From contig SVHC01000004.1 in NCBI GenBank assembly GCA_015056055.1, forward strand, positions 1-64,000: a DNA stretch of 64,000 nucleotides, given 5' to 3'. Below are positions 1-7,502 of the stretch, one piece after another; positions within the stretch are counted from its first letter, which is position 1, and every line of letters begins with the position of its first letter. The translations under genes and the position numbers were made by a program. The stretch is from Clostridiales bacterium. GTDB lineage: Bacteria; Bacillota; Clostridia; Christensenellales; Aristaeellaceae. The notes under the pieces were generated by a model. It was given only the letters and a program-made list of their open reading frames with translations, was not told where the DNA came from and did no database searches.

Positions 1-1
1 T

Positions 2-667
2 ATTCATGCAGCCAATCCCAATGTAGTTGTCATGGTTGACAACTGCTACGGTGAATTCACGAACACTTCCGAACCGCATGCGGATCTTCTGGTAGGCTCC
101 CTTATCAAGAATCCCGGCGGCGGACTTGCGCCGACCGGCGGCTATATCCTCGGGCGCGCAGACTGCGTGGAAAAGGTTTCTTACCGTTTCACGTCGCCCG
201 GTGTGGGTGCGGAGGTAGGTTCCTATGCCGGCAGCTATCAGCCGTTTTTTCAGGGACTGTTCATTGCACCGCATGTCGTGGTGCAGGCACTGAAAACATC
301 GATTTATGCTGCGCGCGTGCTGGAACTTGCGGGATTCGACGTAAATCCCGCTTATGATGCGCCCCGGAATGATATTATTCAGGCGATCCGCTTTGGTGCA
401 GCAGAGCCGCTTATCAAATTCTGTCAGGCGATTCAGGCATCCTCGCCGATTGATTCCAATGCAGTGCCTGAGCCGTGGGCAATGCCCGGCTATCAGGATT
501 CCGTTATTATGGCAGCAGGCACGTTTGTGTCCGGTGCGAGCATTGAATTGAGCGCGGATGCACCCATTCGCGCGCCGTATATCGGATATCTGCAGGGCGG
601 CTTGACTTTTGCACATGGAAAGATCGCAATTGACAATGCCCTTGAAGCTGTTCTGTGCAAGCAGTGA
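2..667 (+). CDS. Methionine gamma-lyase family PLP protein (5' partial)
   Basis: C-terminal part of a fold-type I PLP enzyme of the methionine gamma-lyase/aluminium-resistance family (YnbB-like). The frame is open to the left edge, so the N-terminus lies outside the window. Visible hallmarks are VDNCYGEF just before a SLIKNPGGGLAPTGGYI block; the Lys there (codon near 107-109) is the expected Schiff-base lysine. The protein ends ...DNALEAVLCKQ, typical for the family. The cellular substrate of this family is not firmly established, so a sulphur amino acid lyase role is inferred from family membership only. The next gene, a mannosidase, follows 69 bases later on the same strand with its own ribosome binding site. 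Confidence 0.85.
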   Translation: MHAANPNVVVMVDNCYGEFTNTSEPHADLLVGSLIKNPGGGLAPTGGYILGRADCVEKVSYRFTSPGVGAEVGSYAGSYQPFFQGLFIAPHVVVQALKTSIYAARVLELAGFDVNPAYDAPRNDIIQAIRFGAAEPLIKFCQAIQASSPIDSNAVPEPWAMPGYQDSVIMAAGTFVSGASIELSADAPIRAPYIGYLQGGLTFAHGKIAIDNALEAVLCKQ

Positions 668-736
668 TTCAACTATGTTGATTGTATGGCGGAACTATCC
701 GCATACATATATTGCCAGTTATCAGGAGGTTTAACT

Positions 737-3574
737 ATGGAACTTAAGAAACAGTTACTTACCCTCTACCGGCATCTTGACCTCGAAAAAGCCCCCCATG
801 AGTTCGATGCAATTCTGAAGCCGTCCACGCCGGAGCACTTGCTGCGAGTTGTCAGCGAAGTAGCGTTCGCTGCTTCTCTTTCCGAAACAGCAAACGGTGC
901 TTACGATGATACGGTTATGGCAGCTGTTGCCATCCTTCTGAAGGGCATTGAAGAAGATGGAATTGTCACCAAAGCTTGTGCCAACGAAGCTGAACAGGCT
1001 CTTATGCCTCTGCAGGCTGCTGCAAAAGCATATACTGTTCATATGGTTGGTCACGCTCATATCGATATGAACTGGATGTGGGCATGGCACGAGACGGTTA
1101 TGATCACTCTGGAGACCTTCCGTACGATGCTTACCCTGATGGATGAGGATCCGGAGTTCACCTTCGCGCAGTCGCAGGCTTCCTGCTATCGCATTGTAGA
1201 GCAGTATGAACCTGCAATGCTTGAAAAGATCAAGCAGCGTATCAAGGAAGGCCGTTGGGAAGTTTCTGCTTCCACTTGGGTTGAGGCAGATAAGAACATG
1301 CCTTCTTCCGAAAGTATGGCGCGCCATCTGCTGTACACCAAGAACTACCTCGGCAAGCTCCTTGATATCGATCCCGCTACGCTGAATTTTGATTTCGAGC
1401 CGGATACCTTCGGTCACTCTGCTATGGTTCCCGCCATCCTTTCCAAGGGCGGCGTAAAATACTACTACCACTGCCGCGGTGCTCATAAGCAGACCATTCG
1501 CCGCTGGCGCGCACCCACGGGCGAAGAAGTCCTTCTGTACTGCGAGCCCACCTGGTACAATGCAGGCGTTTATCCGTCCCTTGCTGTTCAGACGCCCACC
1601 TTCTGCGCCAAGCACGGCGAACTTAAGGACTTCCTGTGGGTATACGGCGTAGGCGATCACGGCGGCGGACCGACCCGCAGAGATCTGGCAATTGCGCATA
1701 AGATGCAGAAATGGCCCATTTTCCCCACGATCATCTTCTCTACCTATGCCAACTATTTTGCATGCGTCGAAAAGTTCCGCGATACCTTTGAAGTTGTCGA
1801 AGGCGAACTGAACTTTATCTTCAACGGATGCTATACCACTCAGAGCCGCATTAAGGCTGCCAACCGCCGTGGCGAAGCTTCTCTGGGCGAGGCTGAGGCA
1901 CTGAGCGCTGCCGCTAAGATTCTGACCGGCAGCGAATATCCCACTGCACAGTTTGAAGAAGGTTGGCGCAAGATCCTCTTCAATCAGTTCCATGATATTC
2001 TCACCGGTTCCGGTGTTCGCGAAACGCGTGAATATGCATTGGGAGAAGCTTCCGGTGCTTTCGCCGTTGCAAACACCAATTATGCCGCAGCTATGCGCGC
2101 CATCTCTGCCAATACCGATACCTCTATGGTTGTCGAAAACGGTACGGATGAATTCAGCATTTCCGAAGGCGCAGGCGTTGGCTTTGGCGCAGAGCGTTTC
2201 CGCGTCCAGTCGACCGGTCGCGGCGGAAAGCTTACCCGCGTATTCCAGGTATTCAATCCCTCCGCTCAGACCCGCAAGGAAGTTGTGAGCATCATGGTTT
2301 GGGACTGGCTGGGCAACACTTCCCGTACCCAGGTAACGGATACCGCAGGCAACAAGCTTGCTTTCCAGTGGGTCGGTAAAAAGCTTGAATACTGGAGTCA
2401 CGTCCATCAGGAACTCTTGGTTGAAGTTGAAGTTCCCGGCATGGGCTGGAACTGCGTTGTTCTTGACGAAGTTCAGGAAGCACCCCTTTCGATCTCTATG
2501 GCGGATAACTCCTTCAACGTTCATTTCCCGGATAGTCCCTATGTCCTTGAAAATGAGCATCTGCGCGCAGAATTCGATGTTACCACCGGTCTTTTGAACT
2601 CCCTGCGCACGGCAGACGGTCAGGTTCTGGTTGCTCCGGAAAATCCGGCAGGCTTTGTTGAGATCCTCGAGGATACCGATCGCGGCATGAGCAGCTGGAT
2701 CGTAGGCCGTTACTTCAAACGCGAGATGATCGCGAAGGAAGTTCGCATCAAGCAGGGCACTGCATGGGGCGAACTCCGCAAGAGCATTACGCTTGAAATG
2801 AAGTTCCACAAGAATTCCACGTTGAAGGCTACCATCTCGCTGGATAAGGGCGCAAAGGCTCTGGTATTCTCCGTGGATTGCAATTGGGATGAACTGGGTG
2901 ACTGGCGCACGTATATTCCGCAGCTTGCATTTGCTGCTCCGTATGCCTATGCATCTTCCAAGACCCGCTATGACATTCCCGCAGGCGTTCTGGATCGCGA
3001 TCCCATGGATATGGACCTGCCTGCAAACAGCTTCACCGTGGCAATTCCGGAGAACGAGAATGCTTCCGCACTGATGCTCACCAGCGATTCCAAGTACGGT
3101 TTCCGCAGCTGGAACAACACGATGCAGCTGACTCTGCTGCGCGGCGCATTCGATCCCGATCCGGATCCGGAGCGCGGCAAGCATGATTTCCGCATCACTC
3201 TGGCAGTAACCGATGCAAAGGATGCACTCGTTCAGACGCAGGATGCGCAGGCAGCAAACCGCCCGATGCCGTATCTGTGCGTGCACAAGCCCGGCGCAGG
3301 CACCCTGCCCGCAAACGGCAGCTTCGTGAAGTCAGAGGGCGCATATGTATCTGCCATCAAGTGGGCTGAAGACGGCAATTCCCTGATCGTTCGTTTGTCG
3401 AACCTTGCTGCAGATGCTGCTTGCGCAAAGCTTACGTTTGCTGTTGCGCCTACCGCAGCTTCTCGTACCAATATCCTCGAAAACGAGATGGGCGAGGCTC
3501 TTGCAATCGAGGGCAACACCGTTTCCGTTGCACTCGCAGGCAACGATCTTGCAACCGTCCGCGTAAACTTCTAA
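737..3574 (+). CDS. Alpha-mannosidase, glycoside hydrolase family 38
   Basis: Large (945 aa) cytoplasmic GH38 retaining alpha-mannosidase; no signal peptide is seen. The zinc-binding GHAHIDMNW motif is near residue 106, the nucleophile region EPDTFGHS near 222, and the family motif NQFHDILTGSG near 416. The C-terminal half is the usual beta-rich GH38 domain. The ATG at 737 is chosen because AGGAGG lies about 8 bases upstream; the frame extends further upstream without a comparable site. Codon use is strongly biased (TTA, CTA and TCA nearly absent), which suggests high expression. A strong terminator follows. It likely trims alpha-mannosides from imported glycans. A second, divergent GH38 gene lies at 25344-27767. 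Confidence 0.93.
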   Translation: MELKKQLLTLYRHLDLEKAPHEFDAILKPSTPEHLLRVVSEVAFAASLSETANGAYDDTVMAAVAILLKGIEEDGIVTKACANEAEQALMPLQAAAKAYTVHMVGHAHIDMNWMWAWHETVMITLETFRTMLTLMDEDPEFTFAQSQASCYRIVEQYEPAMLEKIKQRIKEGRWEVSASTWVEADKNMPSSESMARHLLYTKNYLGKLLDIDPATLNFDFEPDTFGHSAMVPAILSKGGVKYYYHCRGAHKQTIRRWRAPTGEEVLLYCEPTWYNAGVYPSLAVQTPTFCAKHGELKDFLWVYGVGDHGGGPTRRDLAIAHKMQKWPIFPTIIFSTYANYFACVEKFRDTFEVVEGELNFIFNGCYTTQSRIKAANRRGEASLGEAEALSAAAKILTGSEYPTAQFEEGWRKILFNQFHDILTGSGVRETREYALGEASGAFAVANTNYAAAMRAISANTDTSMVVENGTDEFSISEGAGVGFGAERFRVQSTGRGGKLTRVFQVFNPSAQTRKEVVSIMVWDWLGNTSRTQVTDTAGNKLAFQWVGKKLEYWSHVHQELLVEVEVPGMGWNCVVLDEVQEAPLSISMADNSFNVHFPDSPYVLENEHLRAEFDVTTGLLNSLRTADGQVLVAPENPAGFVEILEDTDRGMSSWIVGRYFKREMIAKEVRIKQGTAWGELRKSITLEMKFHKNSTLKATISLDKGAKALVFSVDCNWDELGDWRTYIPQLAFAAPYAYASSKTRYDIPAGVLDRDPMDMDLPANSFTVAIPENENASALMLTSDSKYGFRSWNNTMQLTLLRGAFDPDPDPERGKHDFRITLAVTDAKDALVQTQDAQAANRPMPYLCVHKPGAGTLPANGSFVKSEGAYVSAIKWAEDGNSLIVRLSNLAADAACAKLTFAVAPTAASRTNILENEMGEALAIEGNTVSVALAGNDLATVRVNF

Positions 3575-3596
3575 GATATTTCTGATATTTAAGCGA

Positions 3597-3631
3597 AAAT
3601 CCCGGCATGGCATCATGCCGGGATTTTTAGC
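3597..3631 (+). terminator. Rho-independent terminator of the GH38 gene
   Basis: Perfect 13-bp stem (3597-3609 with 3614-3626), 4-base GCAT loop, followed by a run of T. It lies 22 bases after the mannosidase stop. Confidence 0.9.
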
Positions 3632-3685
3632 ACACATGTGTGCATTAAAAAAACAGCAAGTCTGTTTTAATGGATAAATCCGTAT

Positions 3686-3693
3686 GCTATAAT
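3686..3693 (+). promoter_or_regulatory. Extended -10 promoter of the sigma-factor operon
   Basis: TGCTATAAT, an extended -10 with perfect TATAAT at 3688-3693, sits about 30 bases before the sigma-factor start. The -35 position (TTTTAA, 3665-3670) is poor, as is usual for extended -10 promoters. Confidence 0.45.
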
Positions 3694-3724
3694 AACGGCA
3701 ACAGATGTGGTTTGAGGTACATAT

Positions 3725-4291
3725 ATGTTTCAAATTGGGGATACTTTGCCGAAGCTGTTTCGCTCCGGCAGAGAAGATCATTTTGCAGAGAAGCTTTTCC
3801 GGGAGTATCGGTATTTGATGTTTTCCACTGCAATGCGCGTTACGAAGAATGCACATGATGCAGAGGATATCGTTTCTGAATCCTGCGAGAAGATGATCAA
3901 AAATGCGGATGAAATGAAAAAACTCAGTGGCTATAAATTGCCGCGATATATTGTTTCCGTTGTCAGGAACACAGCCATCGATTACGTGCGGAAACGGAAT
4001 CGGCAGAACGGATACTATTTTTTGACGGATGACGAAAATTCTTATGCGGATGTTCCGGATGATTGTATGAACGTGGAAGCGGATCTTCTGCATGCGGAAA
4101 GCATAACCACTCTCAAGCAGGCACTTGCGCAGCTTGACGAAAAGGAGTATAAAATTCTGCGCATGAAATACTATCTGGAATTATCGGATAAGGAAATCGC
4201 GGAGAAACTCGGAATTCAGCCTGCAAGCGTGCGGATGGGACTTTCACGCGCACGCAAAAAGCTCAAATGCATCATGGAGGTGGAAAAATAA
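3725..4291 (+). CDS. RNA polymerase sigma factor, sigma-70 family (ECF-like)
   Basis: 188-aa two-domain sigma factor with region 2 at about residues 20-85 (EYRYLMFSTAMRVTKNAHDAEDIV and a WIRRIARN-like helix replaced by PRYIVSVVRNTAIDYVRKR) and region 4 at about 130-183 (LDEKEYKILRMKYYLELSDKEIAEKLG, then an HTH ending ARKKLK). It would direct core polymerase to a small regulon, probably an envelope signal response. Its stop codon overlaps the start of the next gene (TAATG), so the two are translationally coupled. That gene encodes a membrane protein with a cytoplasmic N-terminus, the usual sigma/anti-sigma arrangement. The signal is not predictable from sequence. Confidence 0.88.
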   Translation: MFQIGDTLPKLFRSGREDHFAEKLFREYRYLMFSTAMRVTKNAHDAEDIVSESCEKMIKNADEMKKLSGYKLPRYIVSVVRNTAIDYVRKRNRQNGYYFLTDDENSYADVPDDCMNVEADLLHAESITTLKQALAQLDEKEYKILRMKYYLELSDKEIAEKLGIQPASVRMGLSRARKKLKCIMEVEK

Positions 4292-5043
4292 TGGCACATG
4301 TAAAAACAACCAAAGTGAGTAAGGAGCGGCAGGAAGAACTGCTGGGCATGAAATTGCAGATGGCCTTTTCCGAATTGGAGGATGAGGAGATTGCTGCCTG
4401 CCTGCAGGAAGGTCTCAATCCGAAGGAAGAAATCATCGAAGCGGCGGATTCCGCCATGGAACGCATAGAAAATAGGCTAGGGAAAGCTGTACGGCAGGGA
4501 AGAAGGGAGCAGGTCTTTGCACGTTCTTTCTTATTGGCAGGAAAGCGTTTGGCAGCATGCCTCATGATTGTCTGCGTGTGCATTTCAGGTTTGGCGGTCG
4601 CAGCTGCTGCGGTTCCTTCTATCCGTACAGCGATTGGGAAACTTTTTATCGATGAATACAATCATCAGAAGGGGCATGTGGATATGTTCATGACTCCGGA
4701 AAAAAGCATCCCTGTGCCGGAGGAATGGGAAGGTCTGTACTATTTTAGCTATATGCCGGAGAGATATGAATGCCGTGAAGTATATAGTGGTTGTGTAAAA
4801 TATGGAGTGGACAACGGATATGTTATGTTTGAAGAATGCGATAAAGATTCGGTTACGGTAAAAAGTACGGAAGAGTTTGAAATCAGCGATGGAAAAATAA
4901 ATGGGCATAAAGCTATCATTTTTGAAAAAAATGGCGAATTTATCATTGCATGGGCAAATGATATCCGCTATTTCTGGCTGCAAACTAATGAATCTTTGGA
5001 AATTGGGCTGAAGATTGCTGAAGGTATCGTACCAATACGGTAA
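4291..5043 (+). CDS. Membrane anti-sigma-like protein with DUF4367-type C-terminus
   Basis: 250-aa protein with a charged, mostly helical N-terminal region (1-85), one membrane segment at about 87-108, and an extracytoplasmic domain of about 140 residues resembling DUF4367. This topology matches single-pass regulators that sequester a sigma factor inside the cell and sense outside. The ATG at 4291 shares its A with the sigma-factor stop and has GGAGG 10 bases upstream; an in-frame upstream start at 4267 would lie before that site. I see no classical zinc-binding HxxxCxxC anti-sigma motif, so the anti-sigma role rests on gene order and topology. Base composition is more AT-rich toward the 3' end. 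Confidence 0.72.
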   Translation: MAHVKTTKVSKERQEELLGMKLQMAFSELEDEEIAACLQEGLNPKEEIIEAADSAMERIENRLGKAVRQGRREQVFARSFLLAGKRLAACLMIVCVCISGLAVAAAAVPSIRTAIGKLFIDEYNHQKGHVDMFMTPEKSIPVPEEWEGLYYFSYMPERYECREVYSGCVKYGVDNGYVMFEECDKDSVTVKSTEEFEISDGKINGHKAIIFEKNGEFIIAWANDIRYFWLQTNESLEIGLKIAEGIVPIR

Positions 5044-5162
5044 CAATAATTGAACACAGCGAAGTTGTAAAAGAGAAACTAAAATTTTATTCCGAATTTG
5101 GTTGCAGACTGCGCTCTCATATCGTCTTATATTCCAGAAGGATACAATGGGAGGCGATCTCA

Positions 5163-5633
5163 ATGAGACTGCGAAAATGGTTAAAACGGCTGATATGCAT
5201 GACAATATGTATGCTTTTTTCTGTGCCGGGTATGAGCCCATGCGAGCGCTGCGCGATGGCAGAGGAATGGGTAGAGGGAACTCCCATGCCGCGGTACAGA
5301 TTTATTACAGGTGCAACCGTTCAGCTTAATTTTACTGGTGCAGGCGTTGCCAGCTGCTATGGATCAGCAAGCATGATAGGTACTGCTTCTTCTATCAATC
5401 TGACTCTTACCCTTTGGCAGAAGCAGACCAGAAAACGTAGCACAGAATGGTGTGCGATTGCAACGTGGAATGATGAAAAAGCAAATACCATGCTTTTTGC
5501 TATAGATCACATATACTCCGCCGTTCCGGCAGGTACATACAGGCTTACGCTCAGCGTAGTGGCGACCGATCAAGATGGCGTGGAGGAATATGCATATCTC
5601 ACAGGCCACGACCGAGTTTATGACGGTTATTAA
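5163..5633 (+). CDS. Small secreted protein of unknown function
   Basis: 156-aa protein with a clear signal peptide: basic RLRKWLKR, a hydrophobic stretch (about 11-22), and a possible cleavage site near AMA at 31-33. The mature part is rich in Thr, Ser and Ala and looks beta-stranded. I do not recognise the family with confidence; it resembles small Firmicutes secreted domains such as DUF6147. GGGAGG 8 bases upstream supports the start. It lies 119 bases behind the anti-sigma-like gene on the same strand, so it may be a target or extracellular partner of that system, which is inference from position. The same frame stays open back to the preceding stop, without another good start. Confidence 0.65.
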   Translation: MRLRKWLKRLICMTICMLFSVPGMSPCERCAMAEEWVEGTPMPRYRFITGATVQLNFTGAGVASCYGSASMIGTASSINLTLTLWQKQTRKRSTEWCAIATWNDEKANTMLFAIDHIYSAVPAGTYRLTLSVVATDQDGVEEYAYLTGHDRVYDGY

Positions 5634-5641
5634 AAAGGCTG

Positions 5642-5690
5642 CATAAAAAAGAATCAACGCCTGTGAACGAGTTTGTTCACAGGCGTTGTA
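5642..5690 (-). terminator. Terminator of the lexA-PHP transcript
   Basis: Perfect 14-bp stem (5655-5668 with 5675-5688) and 6-base loop. Read on the minus strand it is followed by TTCTTTTTT, so it terminates transcription coming from the PHP gene. The plus side lacks a T run. Confidence 0.88.
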
Positions 5691-5698
5691 TTCGTAAG

Positions 5699-6520
5699 CT
5701 ACTTAAAATAGCGCGTTTTGATTTCTTCGTCCAGGGTTTCCAGCCTTTTGATACCAAGGGCTTTCAGGTATGTAGCGGCAAGATCGAAAAGCTCCGGATC
5801 ATAAAGCTGTGCGGGGGTATGCGCATCGATGCCGATAACCGCTGTGCAGCCTTCCTCAGCGGCCATTTCCCAGAAACGTTCGTAAGGATAGCCGACGCCG
5901 CGGGAGGGTCTTTCGGTGCTCTTGCGGATTCCAAGCAGGTTGTATTCCAAAGGAACATTCAAATCCCGGGAGGCACGCAGCAGTTCCCGGCTGCATTCGG
6001 CGCAGGTATCGTCAAATTCCGGATATCCGCTCAGAAACAGGTCCGGATGGGCGACATAGAGGAACAGGCCCGTTTCCATGCCGGCTATGGTCATCTGCGC
6101 ATAGCGGCGTACATGCTCCTTCGTCTTGCAGCTTCCGAAATAGACGCTGTCTTTCTCGTACGTATCGTAGTGATTGCCCAGAATCAGATAGTCCAGACCG
6201 TATTCATAAAAGGCATCTTTCAGCCATGCAGTATAGCGGGGGAAATGCTCCATTTCCAGTCCGCAATGCACGCGGATTTGACCGGAATACTTTTCGCCAG
6301 CGGAATGCACGGCCTGAATATACTCCGGAAGCTGATCGCATACCATGCGGATTCGGGATACAAATCCATCGTCATACGGCCAGGGACCGTGATCGGCAAA
6401 GCCCAGAATATCATATCCGTGCGAAATTGCCGCCTGAATATATTCTTCTTCGGTTCCGGCAGCGTGGAAACAGCGCGGCGTGTGCGTGTGATAATTGGCG
6501 CGAATCTTGTTCTGAATCAT
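5699..6520 (-). CDS. PHP-domain phosphatase, histidinol-phosphatase (HisJ) type
   Basis: 273-aa polymerase-and-histidinol-phosphatase domain protein. Metal-binding motifs are visible in order: YHTHTPR (His11, His13), FADHGPW, VHCGLEMEH, LGNHY and a C-terminal GIDAHTP. This pattern fits metal-dependent phosphoesterases of the HisJ/HisK class. Whether it really makes histidinol cannot be said: no other his biosynthesis gene is in the window, and many homologues act on other phosphates. It lies 3 bases downstream of lexA on the same strand and ends at a strong terminator, so it is probably cotranscribed with lexA. Confidence 0.82.
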   Translation of the reverse strand: MIQNKIRANYHTHTPRCFHAAGTEEEYIQAAISHGYDILGFADHGPWPYDDGFVSRIRMVCDQLPEYIQAVHSAGEKYSGQIRVHCGLEMEHFPRYTAWLKDAFYEYGLDYLILGNHYDTYEKDSVYFGSCKTKEHVRRYAQMTIAGMETGLFLYVAHPDLFLSGYPEFDDTCAECSRELLRASRDLNVPLEYNLLGIRKSTERPSRGVGYPYERFWEMAAEEGCTAVIGIDAHTPAQLYDPELFDLAATYLKALGIKRLETLDEEIKTRYFK

Positions 6521-6523
6521 AGC

Positions 6524-7123
6524 TTATTTGATATAGCGGAAAAGGCCGACGACCTTTCCCAGAACCTCCACAGAATCGACAATAATGGGATCCATTGCAT
6601 CATTGGACGGCTGAAGACGCACATGACCGTTTTCGTAATAGATGCGCTTTACGGTGGCTTCGTCTTCGATCATGGCAATTACGATTTCGCCGTTGCGTGC
6701 GCTGTTCTGACGCTGCACGATCAGGCGGTCGCCTTCAATGATGCCGTCGTTGATCATGCTTGTGCCGGTGACATTCAGAATGAATGCATCGTCATCGTTG
6801 GTCATATCAGAGGGCAGGGTCATATATTCATCAATATTTTCCTGAGCAAGAATCGGCGTGCCCGCTGTTACGCGGCCTACAACCGGAACGCTTTTTCCGC
6901 GCGGTGCGCTGCCGTCGATTACCTCGAGTGCGCGCGGTTTGGATGCATCGCGGCGAATCAGGCCGCGGTTTTCAAGGGTGCGCAGATGAAGATGCACTGT
7001 GGATGTTGAGCTCAGGTTAACTGCCTGGCAAATTTCACGAACGGACGGGGGATAGCCCTTAGTCTCAATTTCGGTGCGGATAAATTGCAAGATCTGTTCG
7101 CGTTTCGCATCAGAGTTTCTCAT
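6524..7123 (-). CDS. lexA: LexA SOS repressor
   Basis: 199-aa LexA with an N-terminal winged HTH ([14 protein letters not shown]...[19 protein letters not shown]) and a C-terminal S24 autoprotease domain. The self-cleavage bond Ala87-Gly88 (RVTAGTP), catalytic Ser122 (GTSM) and Lys159 (TVKR) are all present, so RecA-stimulated autocleavage should be intact. The ATG at 7123 has GCGAGGA at proper spacing; an upstream in-frame ATG at 7132 abuts that site and is unlikely. A consensus promoter and a near-consensus LexA box lie just upstream, as expected for autoregulation. It controls DNA-damage genes; ruvB in this window may be a target, but I saw no box there. Confidence 0.96.
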   Translation of the reverse strand: MRNSDAKREQILQFIRTEIETKGYPPSVREICQAVNLSSTSTVHLHLRTLENRGLIRRDASKPRALEVIDGSAPRGKSVPVVGRVTAGTPILAQENIDEYMTLPSDMTNDDDAFILNVTGTSMINDGIIEGDRLIVQRQNSARNGEIVIAMIEDEATVKRIYYENGHVRLQPSNDAMDPIIVDSVEVLGKVVGLFRYIK

Positions 7124-7149
7124 AATACACATCCTCGCGTTGGTTTTTA

Positions 7150-7162
7150 GAATGTTTGTTCC
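7150..7162 (-). promoter_or_regulatory. Candidate LexA (SOS) box
   Basis: GGAACAAACATTC on the minus strand matches the Firmicutes core GAAC-N4-GTTC except one base in the second half-site. It directly follows the lexA -10, where repressor binding would block initiation. Confidence 0.5.
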
Positions 7163-7191
7163 ATTATATCACGTTTATTATCGAGCGACAA
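7163..7191 (-). promoter_or_regulatory. lexA promoter
   Basis: Minus-strand TTGTCG (7186-7191), 17-bp spacer, TATAAT (7163-7168). The start point would fall within or next to the candidate LexA box. Confidence 0.75.
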
Positions 7192-7205
7192 GTAAATTTA
7201 TGTGC

Positions 7206-7234
7206 TTGACGAGCAGATGCAATCAGGATATAAT
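7206..7234 (+). promoter_or_regulatory. Promoter of the Cys-rich miniprotein / recombinase pair
   Basis: TTGACG (7206-7211), 17-bp spacer, perfect TATAAT (7229-7234), divergent from the lexA promoter about 40 bases away. Confidence 0.8.
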
Positions 7235-7270
7235 GAAAAGACTTAGAAACCGTTCGGAGGCGTTTTGAAA

Positions 7271-7450
7271 ATGGAATTTAAGGAATGCGTATTGCGCCCG
7301 GGTGTGGAATGTACGGATTGCGGCGAATGTGAAATGTGTGATCTGGATCCGAATAAGGTTTGCGATAACTGCATGAAGTGCCTGAACCTGGATAAAGCGG
7401 ATTACAGAGCCATCGAAATCGACGAAATCATCATGGAAGAGGAAGAGTAA
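7271..7450 (+). CDS. Cys-rich miniprotein, putative metal binding
   Basis: 59-aa acidic protein with seven cysteines in 30 residues, arranged ECTDCGECEMC then CDNCMKC. Such paired CxxC motifs suggest zinc or Fe-S binding. The C-terminal half is acidic (EIDEIIMEEEE). The ATG at 7271 has GGAGG 10 bases upstream; a TTG at 7265 is too close. It has its own sigma-A-type promoter and is followed by a hairpin and then the tyrosine recombinase. The protein family is seen as an uncharacterised small protein in Clostridia as far as I recall; no function is assigned. Confidence 0.75.
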   Translation: MEFKECVLRPGVECTDCGECEMCDLDPNKVCDNCMKCLNLDKADYRAIEIDEIIMEEEE

Positions 7451-7485
7451 AACTATCGGTTAAAGACAGCTTTTTCCGATAGTTT
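7450..7485 (+). other. Intergenic hairpin between miniprotein and recombinase genes
   Basis: 10-bp perfect inverted repeat (7450-7459 with 7476-7485) with a 16-base T-rich loop, placed between the miniprotein stop and the recombinase ribosome binding site (GGAGG at 7488-7492). No T run follows, so it may be a processing, stability or weak attenuation element rather than a full terminator. Confidence 0.5.
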
Positions 7486-7502
7486 GTGGAGGGTTTCGTT
7501 CG

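Noticed and set aside
755-3286. 843-codon minus-strand open frame
   Set aside because: Fully antisense to an unmistakable GH38 gene; composition is Cys/His/Ile-rich as expected for a shadow frame.
5043-5162. Open frame upstream of the secreted protein start
   Set aside because: The frame is open and reads protein-like, but there is no good start, and GGGAGG is placed for the ATG at 5163.
5655-5688. Inverted repeat as a CRISPR or IS end
   Set aside because: Single copy, followed by a T run on one strand; it is an ordinary terminator.
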